Shown: in pieces, positions 28,901 through 43,900 of the stretch
Position numbering within the stretch: the stretch's first letter is position 1
Layout: every line of letters starts with the position of its first letter
Origin: Gibbula magus
Taxonomy: Eukaryota; Mollusca; Gastropoda; Trochida; Trochidae
Assembly: GCA_936450465.1 (NCBI GenBank)
Contig: OW388299.1
Location: 43,969,548-44,033,547 of the forward strand
Length of the DNA stretch: 64,000 nt
Reading direction: 5' to 3'
The notes under the pieces: model-generated
Seen by the model: the letters and a program-made list of their open reading frames with translations, nothing else
Database searches by the model: none
Told to the model about the DNA's origin: nothing
Made by a program: the position numbers and the translations under genes

Positions 28901-31900
28901 CTTATTTTATACATCTCCTTGCAATTTTCTTTTGCTCCTAAGAATAAAATGTTAGGAGCCGTTCTGCTCCTTGAAAATTTTTTTTACTTTCAGGCCTGAG
29001 TGGAAGAAGTACACCAACTGGAAGCATGTTCATTCGTGCAGACCCATATATTTTGTGGACGATTGGATTTTTGGGTCTCGCAAAAGTGATGAGGCAAATT
29101 CTTAATCTTTATAAATGACTGTCATGCGCACTAATAAACGTGATGCGCCAATGCCCGAGAAAAATTTCATTTTTATTATTTAGCTTAATTATTAAGGTTG
29201 TCAGTATGTTACATCTGAGGAATTATTGATAAACGTCATGTCCACCTGTTAAACTTTGAACTTTGACAAACAATTAAGTTTAATTGCTATCATCCAAAGA
29301 CTCTTTTGCAGCATAAAATAAACAGTCACCAACAAATCATAGCTTTCCTCTGAATTCCTCAAAACGAAGCCACCAGTATCTACAACAATCCATGAATACC
29401 TCTTTGGAAATACAATCTAATGCGAGGTGAGCTGATTTAGGGTTTAAGGCTGCTTTCAAGAGTATTTCACTTAGTATTATTGCGGGGGGAATAACCTGCA
29501 ACACTATTGTGGCTATGAACAATGGTGAAACCTGAGAACATCGGCTGGAACTAGCGAACCATGATTGGTACTGAGCTGAAATACAGTGAAGCATTGCACC
29601 CAAAACTTACTGCGTGTAGAACTGTTCTCTACAGCAGACAAAGATGCCGCGCTCCTGGCGTGATTTGAAGCCTGGACTTCTTGATCCAAAGCTAAACATG
29701 CTAACCACTGCGCTATCCCGCCCCCATAATGCCATGTGAAAGATATCTATGCAAACAGAATTAGTTCAGAATTGGTCAGAGATAACCCCTGCTTGTGCTG
29801 GGTATGCCCAAACATTATCCGTACAAACTTTTTGAAATCCATTTCACCCTATGTCATGCTGTGCCTCATTGGCTTGATATTGATGTAAACAGTATTGGTG
29901 CAAATATTTAACATGGTCCGAGATATGCAAAGCCTGTTAATGCTATATATGTACACATGCTATCTACACAGCCTCTTCCCAATCCATTACACCCTGTGTT
30001 GTGCTGATCTATGTACAAACACTGGATTACTTCTATCACACAGCATAACTTGTTCTGGACAACCGGCCCTAGCTTGAGGTCAGGTGAGAACATATGGTTA
30101 AACACCGCTTTCAAGAGTATTTCACTTATATCACAGCAGCTAGTATTATTTCTGGGTGAAAACCTGCACACCATTGTAGATTTGCATTGAAACCTGTGAG
30201 CATTAGCTGAAGTAGCGAACCCTGGGTACTGCTCTGAGATTCAGTGCAGCATTGCACCCAAATCTGTATGTAGAACAGTTCTATACAGAAGAGAAAGATG
30301 CCGAACCCCTTGAAGGATTTGAACCTCAGCCCTCTTGATCTGTAGCTGGAAACAATACTGCGCTATCCCAACCTGCCAAGCTTTAGGACAACCTCACACT
30401 CATGAGCGATAACACTATACAAGGTAGTGTGCAGACCAGTGTCAGAAAGAAATGCCTGCTCCTCTTCCTCAGTAACTTTAGATGGGGTCAGTCAGAAAAG
30501 TGGGGAGCAAATCAGCCGACTTGTGGGATTTTCGATAAACCAACTGTCTCTATATTGGCTTGTCAATGGATTTTACAAGCCAGCTTATGGACCATCTCAC
30601 TTTTTGAATACAGGTCAAAGACTGGACAGGGTTACATAGATTGGGCCTGCAGTAGCGTGTCCTCTAGGATTGCTGTGATAATTCTTTTTAGAAAAGTGTG
30701 TTAGGGGTAACCAAGGCTTGCTTGAGGAGCATCTTATGTTATGCCATGTCCAATAATGTTCAAGGTGGTGTGAGGACAAGATCAGCAGTCCTTTGCCTCA
30801 AGAGTTGACAATTTGACTATCCTTTTTGCACAGTGTGTTTAGGACAACCAAGGCTTGCTTGAGGACCACCTCACTTCATGCCAGGTCCAAAACTGTTCAA
30901 GGTTATGTGAGGACAAGACCAATAGTCCTTTGCCTCAAGAACTGACAATTTGTCCATCCTTTTCGCACAGTGTGTTTAGGACATAACCAAGGTTAGCTTG
31001 AGGACCACCTCACTTCACAACAGGTCCAAAACTGTTCAATTTCAAGTGAGGACAAGACAAGCAGTCCTGTGCCAGGGGATGACAATTACGACAGTGTGTT
31101 CAGTACAACCAAGACTGGCTTGAGGACCACCTCACTTCATGCCAGGTCCAAAATTGTAACGGTGATGTGAAGACAGAGCAGACAGGACTGTGTACGCTTG
31201 GATTGCTGTGAAATTTACCTATTCTTTTAGAAAAGTGTGTTCAGAAAACCAAGGTTAGCTTGAGGACCATCTCACTTTATGCCAGATCCAAAACTGTTCA
31301 AGGCAATGTGACAACAAGGCCAGGAAGAATCCTGTGCCTAAGGGGAGGAGATTTTACAATCCTTTTTGCACAGTGTGTTCCCGAAAGTCAAGACTTGACA
31401 AGGCTTGAGGACTACCTCACTATACAGGGAGCGCAAACAAGCTGAACAACAATTCAGCATTGCTAAACCACACTGATTCATTAACATGCACATACATTGA
31501 ATTCTTCAGACAAACGTTTATGCATGAAAACACTAATGGTCTGACATGCAAAGATCAAATATAGATTACAGCCTTGTAATTGAAATGAATGTATTCAGGA
31601 TCACAGCCTTAGAATGCAAATTCCTTGCTTTTATTCTAGGGCATGCAAGCCATTCAACATGTTCAACTAGATCTTAACCTTTCACCTTTAACAATTACCC
31701 TTTAACACTTTCGCTGTTCAATTCAGTACAAAAGAAATCTGAATGGCCAATTTCATGACATCACAAATTGTTAACAAAGGAAGCACAGCTCACTGTTATA
31801 TATATATATATATCCATGCTTTATAACATTGGTCAATGAAAGAAACTTCAAATTATAAAAGGCACATCAATGTATAGTCCTTCGTATGAACATACCACTG

Positions 31901-34900
31901 CAGTGTGAAGTTTCAGTGGTTACACTTCAGAAAGAATATTTATGACAATTCTACGGATAAGACATAATTCAATAGAAAGCATAAACGTATAATTCAGGGT
32001 TCCTATTCTCGAAAGTGTCTTAGCTAGGATAGATCCTAGCTATTTAGGACTAAAGTTATCTGTTATCTATAGAATAACTGGGCCAAAGATCCTTTCAAGA
32101 ATCCTGATCTTGGTATCATGGCTACCTTCAGTGTATAAAATAATAACCTGAAACCTGGCAACTTTTGATCCGGGCTGGTTAATTTTGAGCTTTTTCTTTA
32201 ATCCTGGTCTATGGTCCAAAACTATTAAAGGTTGTGTGAAGACAGGACTAGCAGTCCTTTGCCTCAAGGGATGACAATTTGTCTATTCTTACAGCAAAGT
32301 GTATTTAGCAAGGTTAGCTTGAGGACCACCACACTTCATGCCAGGTGAAATTATGCTGGTCCAATAACCCGAAACCTGGCAACTTTTGATCTGGGCTGGT
32401 TAATTTTGAGCTTTTTCTTTAATTTTACCATTAACTTAATGATTAAATGACGAAACAACACTTGTCGGCTGGCTACTTTTTAAGCTGTTCACTTGTGTGT
32501 ATATTTTCATGAAGCTAACATCTTGATTCCTGTGAAAATTTGCACTGTCAAAGGGTTATGGGTCGGCTTAGGACTTTGTAGGACTTCAACATTTCTAGAA
32601 CAGCTAGCAATCCTCTACAACAGATAAGGTTTCCAAGCACTTGCCGGGATTCAAACCCAAGACTTATTGATCCAAGGCTGTATGAATGCTAGGTGTAACA
32701 ATCACACAAAGGCTAAGTATATTTACTCTAGCAACTAACAACAGGAGAAATCAGATTCTAATAAGATCTCCGTACAGAGGGTCCATTGTGTTTGGTTGTA
32801 ACAATGGATCGACCAACCCTAAATCTTAAGTCAAATATAAGCTACAAAATCTGGTATACTTAACCCTGATTGATATTTTGTTCCTACTAAGGCATTATAG
32901 TACAACAACAGTGTGCGAAAGCTGTTATAAGGGTCGTTGTTTGCAAATTTCCACATATGACCCCACAGTGATAAATTTACAAATATAACATGCAGAGTCA
33001 AGGGACTTGCTACCACAAGCTATTGTGAGACTGTGAGTCCCACAGATATAAATGAATCCCTCAATAAGAAATCAAATACTAGATAAAAACCCATGGAGTC
33101 CAGGGGACTCGCAGCTTAAATTGTTCCAAATCCTTTCCAAATTTTATGAGTATTTGATGCAGGACTCAGGGGTAAATATATCACTGACCCCATCAGGCCC
33201 ATTTCCCTCAAATTTACACAGATCTATTTCACATTTGATGCATTTTGATTTCTTAGAGGGTCAATTGTGCCCAAATGATCCCTTATCTCATCTCATAATC
33301 CGCTTGTTAAACAAGAGAATTAGTGAGCACAGCTCACTCAAATACCCCAGCTTATAACATTGGTCAAACAAAAAAGCTTCAAAATAGCAAAATGACATCA
33401 ATGTTTAGTCTTTTTTATGAACATACCACAGCAGTATTATGAAAGCAGAGTGACACTTGTAAAAGTGCTTTAGAAATAATAAAAGGTTGAAAACTTAGAA
33501 AATGTTCATAAAACATGCAAATGAGGGTATGAAACATTCAAAGGGCAGACATGCAAATCATGATGATTATGTGTATTAAGTTTTGTTACATTTGAACACT
33601 GAGTGGAACAAAAAGTGTGTTGGATGGACAGACGGATGCATGGATGGATGGACACCCTGGCCGCTATATACATCTGACTAAAGCTGGAACTAGCGAACCA
33701 TGGACGATACTAAATTAAATTTCAATGTAGCATTGCACCCAATGTACATGTAACACTTCTACAGGTATGTTGCAGAATCACAACCGGGATTTGGACCCCT
33801 AAATTCTTCATCCAATACACATGGCGGGATTCGAACCCTGGACTTATCGAACAAATCTAAAATGCTAAAATGAATAACTCAACCCGTTGGTACAGAAACC
33901 TGCTTTGACTATTTTGTTCTCAGAACTGCCCTGAGAATGATGTGTTTGCTTATAATTAAGTTTTATTTGACTATTTTGTTTCCAGAATTGCCTTGAGAAA
34001 ACATGATGTGTTTGCTGTAATCAAGTCATATTTGACCTCCCTGCCTTAGATTGTTTGTAGATACTTATATAGGTAAACAGAGGGAAAGACTATATTTGGC
34101 TTATTCAGAAAGTGACAAAGGCTATTGGACGATCAAGTGCAAATTAAATAGGCTTGGATAAGTGTTTAGATATAGTAGGTCTGTCAATCTGAATAAAACT
34201 TGGTCAGTTATGTTTAGGATTGGGAATGGTTGAGATTACTAGATTTTTCAAGCTTATTTTATACCCTGCTTATTTGAGTGTCCCTACAAATTATCATAAA
34301 CAAGTCTAAATATTGAGCGTTCAAGATCGTGTTTACTAATATACGGTATCCCTACAAATATACCAGTCCAGATATTGGATACATTGACCAACCGCTTAGA
34401 TGAGATATGACTTTCAAGAAATATTATTTTGAAGTTTCATAATTATATAAAAATTTCATCAAAATATAACGGAACAATAAATAGAAATAAATTAAAAAAA
34501 CAATTTAAAATTTCATAAATTCATATTCTCAACTTCTTCAAAATATACCATAGACTGCAGTGATTAATCTACAAATATGACTTTTAGAGTACAGCGACTC
34601 ACTATCACAAGCTTTTATGAGTCCTAGAAAATATAAGCGAGTCCCTCCATAGTAATCCTATTAGTATAAATAAAAACCTTGCATCTCAGGGACACGCAGT
34701 TTAAATTTCTATGAGTTCTCTTCAAATTTTGTGAGTAAATGAAGCAGGACTCGCAGGTAAATTTATCCCATAGAAGACAACACTAAGTAACCCCCGGTCT
34801 TTGCATATTTTATTTGCTGTCAGGAGATTATAAATAGACTCTCAATCTCTCTACAGCAACGTCAAGTGTGTGCCTGACAAGCAAGGGGACATATATCAAC

Positions 34901-37900
34901 TTATACCTTATTGTGAACGTACACATTATACACGGTACACAATACACAACTGTCAGATCTCCGTGTACACACAAGACATAGTACACAATACAAGATTGTC
35001 AGAACTCGGTGTACACATAAAACATTGTACACAATATAAGACTATTCTCAATTTCACTTCTTTGAGATATCGGCAATCCATGTCAATTATCAAAGACTTC
35101 GCCTATTTTGGGAGACATTTTTTCACAACAAACCTTTGAATTCACACTTGTGTACCTAAATCATGTCAAATGTACCTGTCAAAAGCACAGGTGGTCTATC
35201 CATTTTGGAGAAGTAAATATTTTTAAACAACAAACGATTTTATCCTTAACTGTGGCCTTTAAAGGTGCAGGAGCATGTTTTTTGTAAATCATTATTTCTC
35301 AAATTTGTCATTTGTTATTAAAATCTATACAGTATTTTGTTATGTTAGAGGGTAAATTATTTCATAACACGATCCGAGCAGCCGTATCAATAGAAATCGG
35401 TTATCTGCACAGGAAGAAAATGGTGCGCCGTATAAAGTGACAGTGGTTTGGAATTCTTCAGTGTAGATTTGTAGGTCTCATGAGAATTTAATAGTTCGGA
35501 CAGCAAGATGGTTGACCATTCCATCCTTGTGCCATATTTAAAATTTCTATGTTTTGGGGAGTGCTATATCAGTCAGATGACTTGAACTACATTCGAGCGG
35601 CCATTTTCACGTAAACACATCAAAATGGCCACTGGATGGGAAATGAGCTCGCATGGCTTAACCAAAACATGTGCATTTGTTTTTTTCAATCATTGGTAAC
35701 ACTAATTGACCTTTTATGCGAGCACTTTATTTCAGAAAGCAAAACATGCTACAGTGCTTTTCAATATTGAATAAAGATTGATTGACATGTATTGAAATTA
35801 TTTTTTACACTCAAGAGCAAGAGATAAAGGAATCACTACCAAATACTCAAGGGTTGGTCCTAAAGCTTTAGAATTGAATACAAATCATTGATTGTCTGAA
35901 ATGGCACATCCTTCCTTCCATATATTTCAAATGTTGCACATAACATATGTCAAGCGAATTCACTCTCCTCAGATTTAACTTCAGATAGTAAAAGATGAGG
36001 TAATTCCTTTCAAATTTGTTACGCGCAAAATGGTGTAGTGGTTAGCTTGCTGGACTCTTATGACAAAGGCCCGGGTTCGAATCCCTGTGGAGATACCAAA
36101 GAAAAGTGGAGACACCAAACATTTGTGACATAGATCTCATGCTTTGTTGTGCCCCTGGGCAAGACACTTCATCCACACTGCACTCAGTCCACCCATCTGT
36201 TTAAATGGGTACCTGAACACAGCAAGTACGAACCTATACGCTTTAAGTCCCTCGCACGGGGTGATACAGATATGTAACCAACGCTAACGATATGATACGA
36301 TCTTGAACAAAAATTTCTGAAATGAACGATTGTACAGAGGTAGGTTGATAATATGTGAGTAACACCTTGAGCAAGCATTCTGTGTGCGATATAAATATCC
36401 ATATTATTTAAGAAACAGAAGACGAGTTGGAGTGCTATATCGTTGAATAAAACAGAGCAGGGAGCATAAAACACGAAGGGCGCAGCCCTGAGTGTTTTAT
36501 GCTCTGTGCTATATTTTATTCTACGATAAAGCATGAGCAGTCTTCTATTTTTTATTTGAGATGCCTTCAAATATTTACTCGCTTTTATATAAAAACCATG
36601 GAGATATTATGTTGTTTGTATAAACTATATTTTGAAAATATTAATGCCTCCCGGCGTAGAACACATCCACTAGCATTGAACAATCAAAGTGACATAACAT
36701 AGGACGTCATTTGCTAAGCGACACTCTAATTGACGCCTAAAATCACGAGCATGTTTTATTGTCTCATAAAGCACGCTGTCTGTCCCATTCACAGCCTGTG
36801 TATTATTGCCGTGGGTATATTATATATTATTATTAGGCTCAGTATACAGTAAAATTCAAGCATTCATCACAAACCTCAGAATTATCTAAGACAGCACGAA
36901 AAATCCATAAAACCTTCTTAAAGTCTTTTATTACAGTATGCACTATTGAAATACTGCACATTTCCCCTTGCAGATCTGTATAGATTCAAAGGTAGGACAT
37001 GTAGCCATTGTAAACCACGACCCCAAGTGCCAATAACTGGAGTGGATTCACTCTCAGCTTTCGCTCCCCGATTCACTCTCAGCTTTCGCTCCCCATTCCC
37101 TCAAGTACCGGCCCACAATGCAGGTCCATACCTACAAGCAAGAAATTTCTACTAAACTAAGCTAGAGGGCGCTGTTCATGAACTGCCATTGTCCGAGCTG
37201 CAATAAATCCACACAATATATGCGGTTGTCAAAACCGTTTTCTCTTCATGAAATCATAAAGCAATTGTTTGCATAAGCATACGAGTTTGATTGTACCCTG
37301 TGAGTGCTCAGTACACTGTGTAATGTGAGCGGTGATATTACGAGGGACAGATATAGACCGACAATAGTTCTGAGATTTAAACCTCCATGCGCCCGAATGT
37401 CAAAGGAAGGCTTTTTTTGATAACATAATTGAATTCGTCGTAAAAGGGATTCACAGCAGTGATTTCATTGGTTGAAATTTGGGGAATTTAAACTCGATAA
37501 ATTAAACTACCGCTAGAAATCCAAATCTATTATATGACGAGCAATGAAATACTGGGATTAATCAGTGAAATAAACTGTCTATCAAGCTACAGTGAAAATA
37601 ACTTAAATTTCCACTGCGACCAGTGACTGATATAATTTGACATCATAAAACAATGGTCTGACACAGAGAAATGGCTTATGAGGTCACAGTGTTACTGTGG
37701 TGATGGGCTGTTCTTTCGCAGCCATTTGGCGGGAAAACAACCCTTTTCGGACCTAATTACAAGGATAACGTCATATAATAAATAGAATATCCGTCAATAA
37801 TTCTTGACAAGAAAAGAAGGATATCCTCTATATATTTGAAAACAATAATTGTCTTAGTGAATGTAAAAAGAGGTAATCAAAAGATCAACTCTTAAACTGC

Positions 37901-40900
37901 TCATGCAACAATTTCCAGGTATACAAGATGATTCTCTTTGTTGCCTAGGTATGATTCCTGTAACTTAGCCACATAAGAATGATACTGCATGAGGTAAATT
38001 AGCAAGAAAAGTAAATTAGAAATAGATGACATTTAGATAGTGAACAAATGTTAAATTGTTATATATGGGACCACACTATTTGAAAGAGTACAAATTCTCG
38101 TATTTTTTTCGGGAAGAGTCCCTTCTGGGATTCAAACCCTCACCGACGAAGTCAGGCACCAACCGCAGCAATGACTATACCAACAGCTTACCTATTTGGT
38201 GACCTCGCTATAAACAAGGTCCCACAATCGATAGTTTATCTATTTTTACATTCAGCACTCCTCTAATAGAAGTAACGTGACACAACTCCCAAGGCTGAAT
38301 GCATTAGAAATCAGGGTTCGAAATTAGCACTAGTCCGGTAGCCAATGGTTTGTGAAAAAGAAGCTGGGCTGGTAGAGTGTAAAAACTGGTAGTCAGAAGG
38401 ACTAGTTAAAATTTGAGGTGAAATGATCATTGAAATGTATTTGGCTAGCTCGAATAAGTCTGGACTAGTACTTTTAGAAATGCACTAGTCCGAATGGCTA
38501 CTGCATTGAAAAGGTTTATTTCGATCCCTGGAAATACATGTATGCCATTTAGATAGTAATCAAATATAACATTGTTATTTAAATATATTTGGGATCAAAC
38601 TATTGGAAAGAGTCCCTAAGATAGTGTTATCCATTAACAATTTTTGCATGTACATTTGATGGCCCCCAAAGGTGAATCCCACCCCTTATTAAGTTTGAAA
38701 ATTTCTAGATCTACCACTAATTTGGCATTAATTGATTCAGCAAGGCAAGGGTTAAAATCGATAAATTGAGTTACCATTAGAAGACCTAATTTCATATTGA
38801 TTATACATTTTTCTTGGAAAATCGGTACGAGTCTTATGAAATGGCAGGTAACATTAATAATGCAAAGTTAGTCAACACGGCTATATGCATTTTCTCTTAA
38901 AACCTCTGAGAGAATATTGATAAGGAAGTGAAAGATATTAAAGAGAGTCATTAAGTCAATGTTATTGTATCATATTTATACATTTTTACTTTAAATTGTT
39001 GATCAAAATAAACATCTTAGCTCTATGTTGATAATATATATAGAAATAAATATATGAATTTTAAATAATGAAATATTTATCAAAATACAAAGATGAATTT
39101 TGAATAAATATTCATAAAAATAAATAAAACAATAAAATTCATCCCAAAAATTTATGAATTTTGGATAATTAAATATTTATAAAACAAAAACAAATCATGA
39201 ATCTTAAATAATTTAATATTTATCGAAAAATAAACTTGAATTGATAGGAATAATCATGATTGCTGATGGAATTCTTATAAGGTATTCAAAGTTTATTCTA
39301 GAATGATTAAATAGACTTGTTGACTTAGTTAGTGTAACAAATCATTCTCTGACCTATGACCTCTGACCTAAGACGATAACGCACAAAAAGGAAACTCAAA
39401 CATGACGCATAGTAAAAAGGTGATTAATTCTCTGTCATGCTTCTCAACAAGATTTCGCTCAGGTGAAAGAGTATAATTTGTACAGGTAACAACTTGAACA
39501 GGCGACAAACTTCCTTTACGGGGCTCAAAGTTAACTTTCTAATTAATGTTCATAGACTCAGAACTGAACTGAATTATCATTTAAGGAGCTCTCTATAAAA
39601 AAGATAATAAAGATATACAGACAGGTACACTTTAAAATTCACCTGTCAAAATTTAAATATTTTTAACTTTTTAAAACTGTATCAAAACATCACATTCTTT
39701 ACAATAAAGAAATTGAAATCATAAACTTTATAATTTCAAGTTCGGAAAAAAAATATTAAATTCTCAAGAAGTAAAAAATTCATAATTTGTGACAATTTTG
39801 TGTTTTAATTTAAAAAAATTAAAATATTTTTATCAAATTTAGTAACACCTGATAAACTCATCACTCACAGCAACTTTGGCCTGTTCTACGGGCTCCTTCC
39901 AAGTGACTCTTTTGCCCAGGAGAGGGGAGCCACCAGGGCTCCGTATAGGGCTCCGAGATGGGCTCCGTATAGGGCTCCGGCCCGAGCTCCGCAAAGGGCT
40001 CTGACTAGGGCTCCGTAATACATATCTATCACCTCCTATATCCATTGTAACCTCCTTCGTCAAGGCATGACAATGACAGTTTATCCTCTAATTAGCACCG
40101 GTACCACTTTCCTTTGAAGAACCACCAATAGCTGTATCCTTCCACACTGGTATCCAAGTTAATTATTGGGTAGTGTAACCACCCACAGGGTCAGGTTATG
40201 CTGTAAGCTAATTGTTAAATCCCTCAGCCGTAAATTAGCACCAAAATTCTAACAGCTTCCTCTTGAGGTACTGCCAAAGCGTACTATCTGTCACTACTGG
40301 ACGAGAGTATCCATGTTAATCATTGGGCAGCATATCCCACCCACTATCCGTGCTATAAGCTAATTATTGAAATCCTGGCCAGCTAACTAGTATTCAGTCA
40401 GTTCCAGCCAAGCCAACTTGGCTTTCTTTCATGCTTCTACCCGGACCCATTGTTGCCCTAGGCGACTCTACACGGGCCTATTCAATAGCAGTGATAAATA
40501 GGGTAAGGTCTTATTCTCTTATCAGGAATTAGCCACGAAGCGGGAAAGTTTAACCTGTTGATCTAACAGGTTTCCACATGCAGACAGGCGCGGAGGTAAC
40601 GTTCCTTAGCTCTAATGCACCGGAGTAATTGCCTATACCCATAGACAGGAAATATTAGACGCACAAAGCCACAGTGTAAACATGTATAGATGGATCAGTG
40701 TTGTCTTGTTTGGTGTTTAACTGGGCGTGGATGATGTCTTCTTGATGAAGTGTGACCACTCTTTGGTCATACAATAGATAAACCTTTCAATTACTCTCAC
40801 ATCTTGTGATCCACTCAGGATAAGATTCTTAGAATTATAGCCAATTAGATTCTCCTTAGATTCTCCCATAATTACTGGAATTTGATATTTGTAGGATTTA

Positions 40901-43900
40901 CAAGCTGACATAACATTTAAGTGATCTTGTCGCCAATAGTTAATAATGACTAAATGCTATCTGTGTTTATGTAAATTTGTTAAGAGATGAAAATCAAATT
41001 TCAGAAAATTTGTGTAAATAAAAAATCTGCCAAATTATAAACTCTAAAGTTTTCAATATGTCAGGGTTCAAAATTAGCACTAGTCCAGGCAGATGGCTAG
41101 TGAAAAAGAAGCTGGGCTAGAAGAGTGTAAAAACTGGTAGTCCGAAGGGCTAGTTAAAATTTGAGGTGAAATGATCATGGAGATGTATTTGGCTAGCTGG
41201 AATAAGTCTGGACTAGTTCTTTTAGAAATGCACTAGTCTGAGTGCCTACTGCATTGAAAAGGTTAATTTCGACCCCTGTATAATGTCAATAAAGAAAAAA
41301 CAATAAATAAATCTTTAAAATTTCAATCAAGTAAAAACATCTGCACTGAAAGTTAAAAACAAATGTGCTAGTATCTCACCCTGTCTTCACCCTGTTCTAA
41401 ATTCATTATTAAGGGTCTCCTTGCAGGTTGATAGCAACACCAGACAAATCATTTAACTGTCTCAAACTTGTCACTCAGCTAAGCTACATACCACCTCGAT
41501 GCCCTACGATTAATATTTCTCCAAAGGCATTGTTTTATTGTCAGGGAATGATTTGCAAACGATCCAAGCTACTAGGTTACCAAAGAAAGCCTTACTAATA
41601 CCACAGATTCAAACAGATATGTGAAGAAATCCAGTTATCTTGTAGGTAAGACTAAACAAGATAGTGAAAGGAAATGAAAGTATCAACAACATGCTAATGG
41701 CTTTAAACCAGGAAATTCCCGAACACCAAAAACTTACAAAGGCATAAATGAATCATAAATCTATCAACATGTATTTGGTGACAATGTAAGTGCTTAACAA
41801 CATTCAAGTGAAAACATAGACGAAGAGAGGTTAGGTGACATGAAATTGAAAACCAATTTCAAGAATATTTCCCTCATTATACAGCGGCCTGTGTTATAGC
41901 AGGGAGAAAGTCCACAAGACAAAAGTGGCTTTGCTTTACAATGCTTATTCTCTTTGTTAATGAGATCTAAAGATTCCTATAATTTAGCAACTCAGAATAG
42001 TTTGGCAGGTCAAGAGTTAAACAAATTCTCCTCTACAACAATTATAATTTCATGTAAGATGGGACAACTTCTTTTATTTTGCACAAAAATAGTGATTTTG
42101 AAAATGAAAAAGAAAAATAATAAAAAATATATATAAAGGTAATGCTCAAGAAATCCACAAATCATGATGTTGTAGCTTTAGGATAGAGGTACAGTTGCCA
42201 AGGGATAGTGAAGTTAGCACATGTTTCTTGGATATACAGAAGTGTATCTGCTCTGTGTGCGAGCAGGTACTTCACCAGACAGATCATGCTCACATGTCAA
42301 TCCAGGTAGGAGAGAGTCGTTAAGAGACAGGTGAGTATTGAGGTATGTTCTTCACAAGCTAGATCATACCAACAGGTACTCAACTTTGTCGAGGTAAAAC
42401 TGTTCAGAGTTGTTAGAGAAAGGCAGGTACTGAGATAGGAGTTTGTACATGAACAAACAATTCATAGAAGAATTATATTCAGGTATAAAATGGATTCCAG
42501 CCTCGATAATCTTCAGGTTTGTATTCTTACTTCTCTGCTTGCCTGATTTATGAGGAATTAGATTAAATATTATAGTATCAATTTAAAGTGTATATTTTAT
42601 TTGATGTTATTTCACCTGACTAAGTTATAGGGGTGAAAGCTCAGAATCATGCATTATTTAGCTCAGATGTAATTATATCTTCAATTGTACAGTTTCAAAA
42701 CCAATTGATTTCCACACCCTAAAAACTTATTTTCAAGAAAAAACATGTGATGTGTTATGGTTTAGTTCATATATTGAACATCCTCGGTTACCCATGGTTT
42801 TGTATATGCTCCGTTACTCTCCACTATATCAGCCATGGGAAATTTCATCAGAGAAATCTGTACTCAAATTACCCGCCTTTGGCCGTCGTGAGCCAATCAA
42901 ACCGCTACGCAGCTTGGACCTGCGAGCCAATGACAATTCATATCTTTTCGTTGCAAAGCACGCGAGGTCATTTTGTTAGCCATCTGTCACCGGTTATCTC
43001 CCTTGACCATTTCCGTCTTATCGTATTGAGTATTTTCTTTGGTTACTGACTTCGTCACGCCGGCCAAGGGCGGGTAATTTGAGTACAGATTCTCCTGATA
43101 CAGTTTCCCATGGGCGATATAGTGGAGAGTAACGGAGCAAATATAACACAATGGGTAACCGAGGATGTATATTGAAATGCATTCATGTTTTTGTACTGAA
43201 CCCAAATGTACCGAACCGAGGGGCCTGTATCGCAATACGTACTGAACCGAAGCTCAGGTGTACCATTTCACCCCTAAAATAAAGGATAGTGATAAAAATA
43301 CAGTGGAGAATATCCATTAATATAACTGTATGTTTTAAGATTAGCAATATTACTCAATGCAGCAGAAAATTCTAAAATCAAAGCTTGTTTTATAAGTACA
43401 TTTAAAATGTTTTTTGCAAATTGAATGGACATTTTTAAAAAACCTTCATGATTAGATTGGACCTCAAGTGCATGTCGTTCAATAACGCTATTGGTTTCTA
43501 CCAAGATGAGGTAATTCAAGCTTATATCATGGTAGCTAGTAATAATGCAGAAAAAGGCCTGAAAACTCAGTAAAACCTGCAATCATTCGCTGGAACTAGC
43601 AAACCATTGGTAGTACATGTAGTATTGCACCTAAACCTTACTGCATGTCAAACAGTTCTCTACAACAGAGTTGCGGGATTTGAACTCTGAACCTCGTAAT
43701 ATGGCATCCCTACAACTCCCAAATAATTGATTGAAGGTGAGGCTTTCAAAAGTATTTCACTTCTTTCTATTACAGGGAGAAAGCCTGAAACGCCACGGTG
43801 GTTATACATTGCGATGAAACCTGAGCATCGGCTGGAACTGGCGAACCATGGTTGGTACTGAGCTGATATGTAGTGTAGTATTGCATCCGAATAGTTAGAG

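Noticed and set aside
29337..30174. Minus-strand ORFs around 29.3 and 29.9 kb
   Set aside because: Both translate SINE bodies; different copies are open in different frames.
42747..43235. ORFs on both strands as coding
   Set aside because: They lie in the inverted arms of the 389-bp foldback element.
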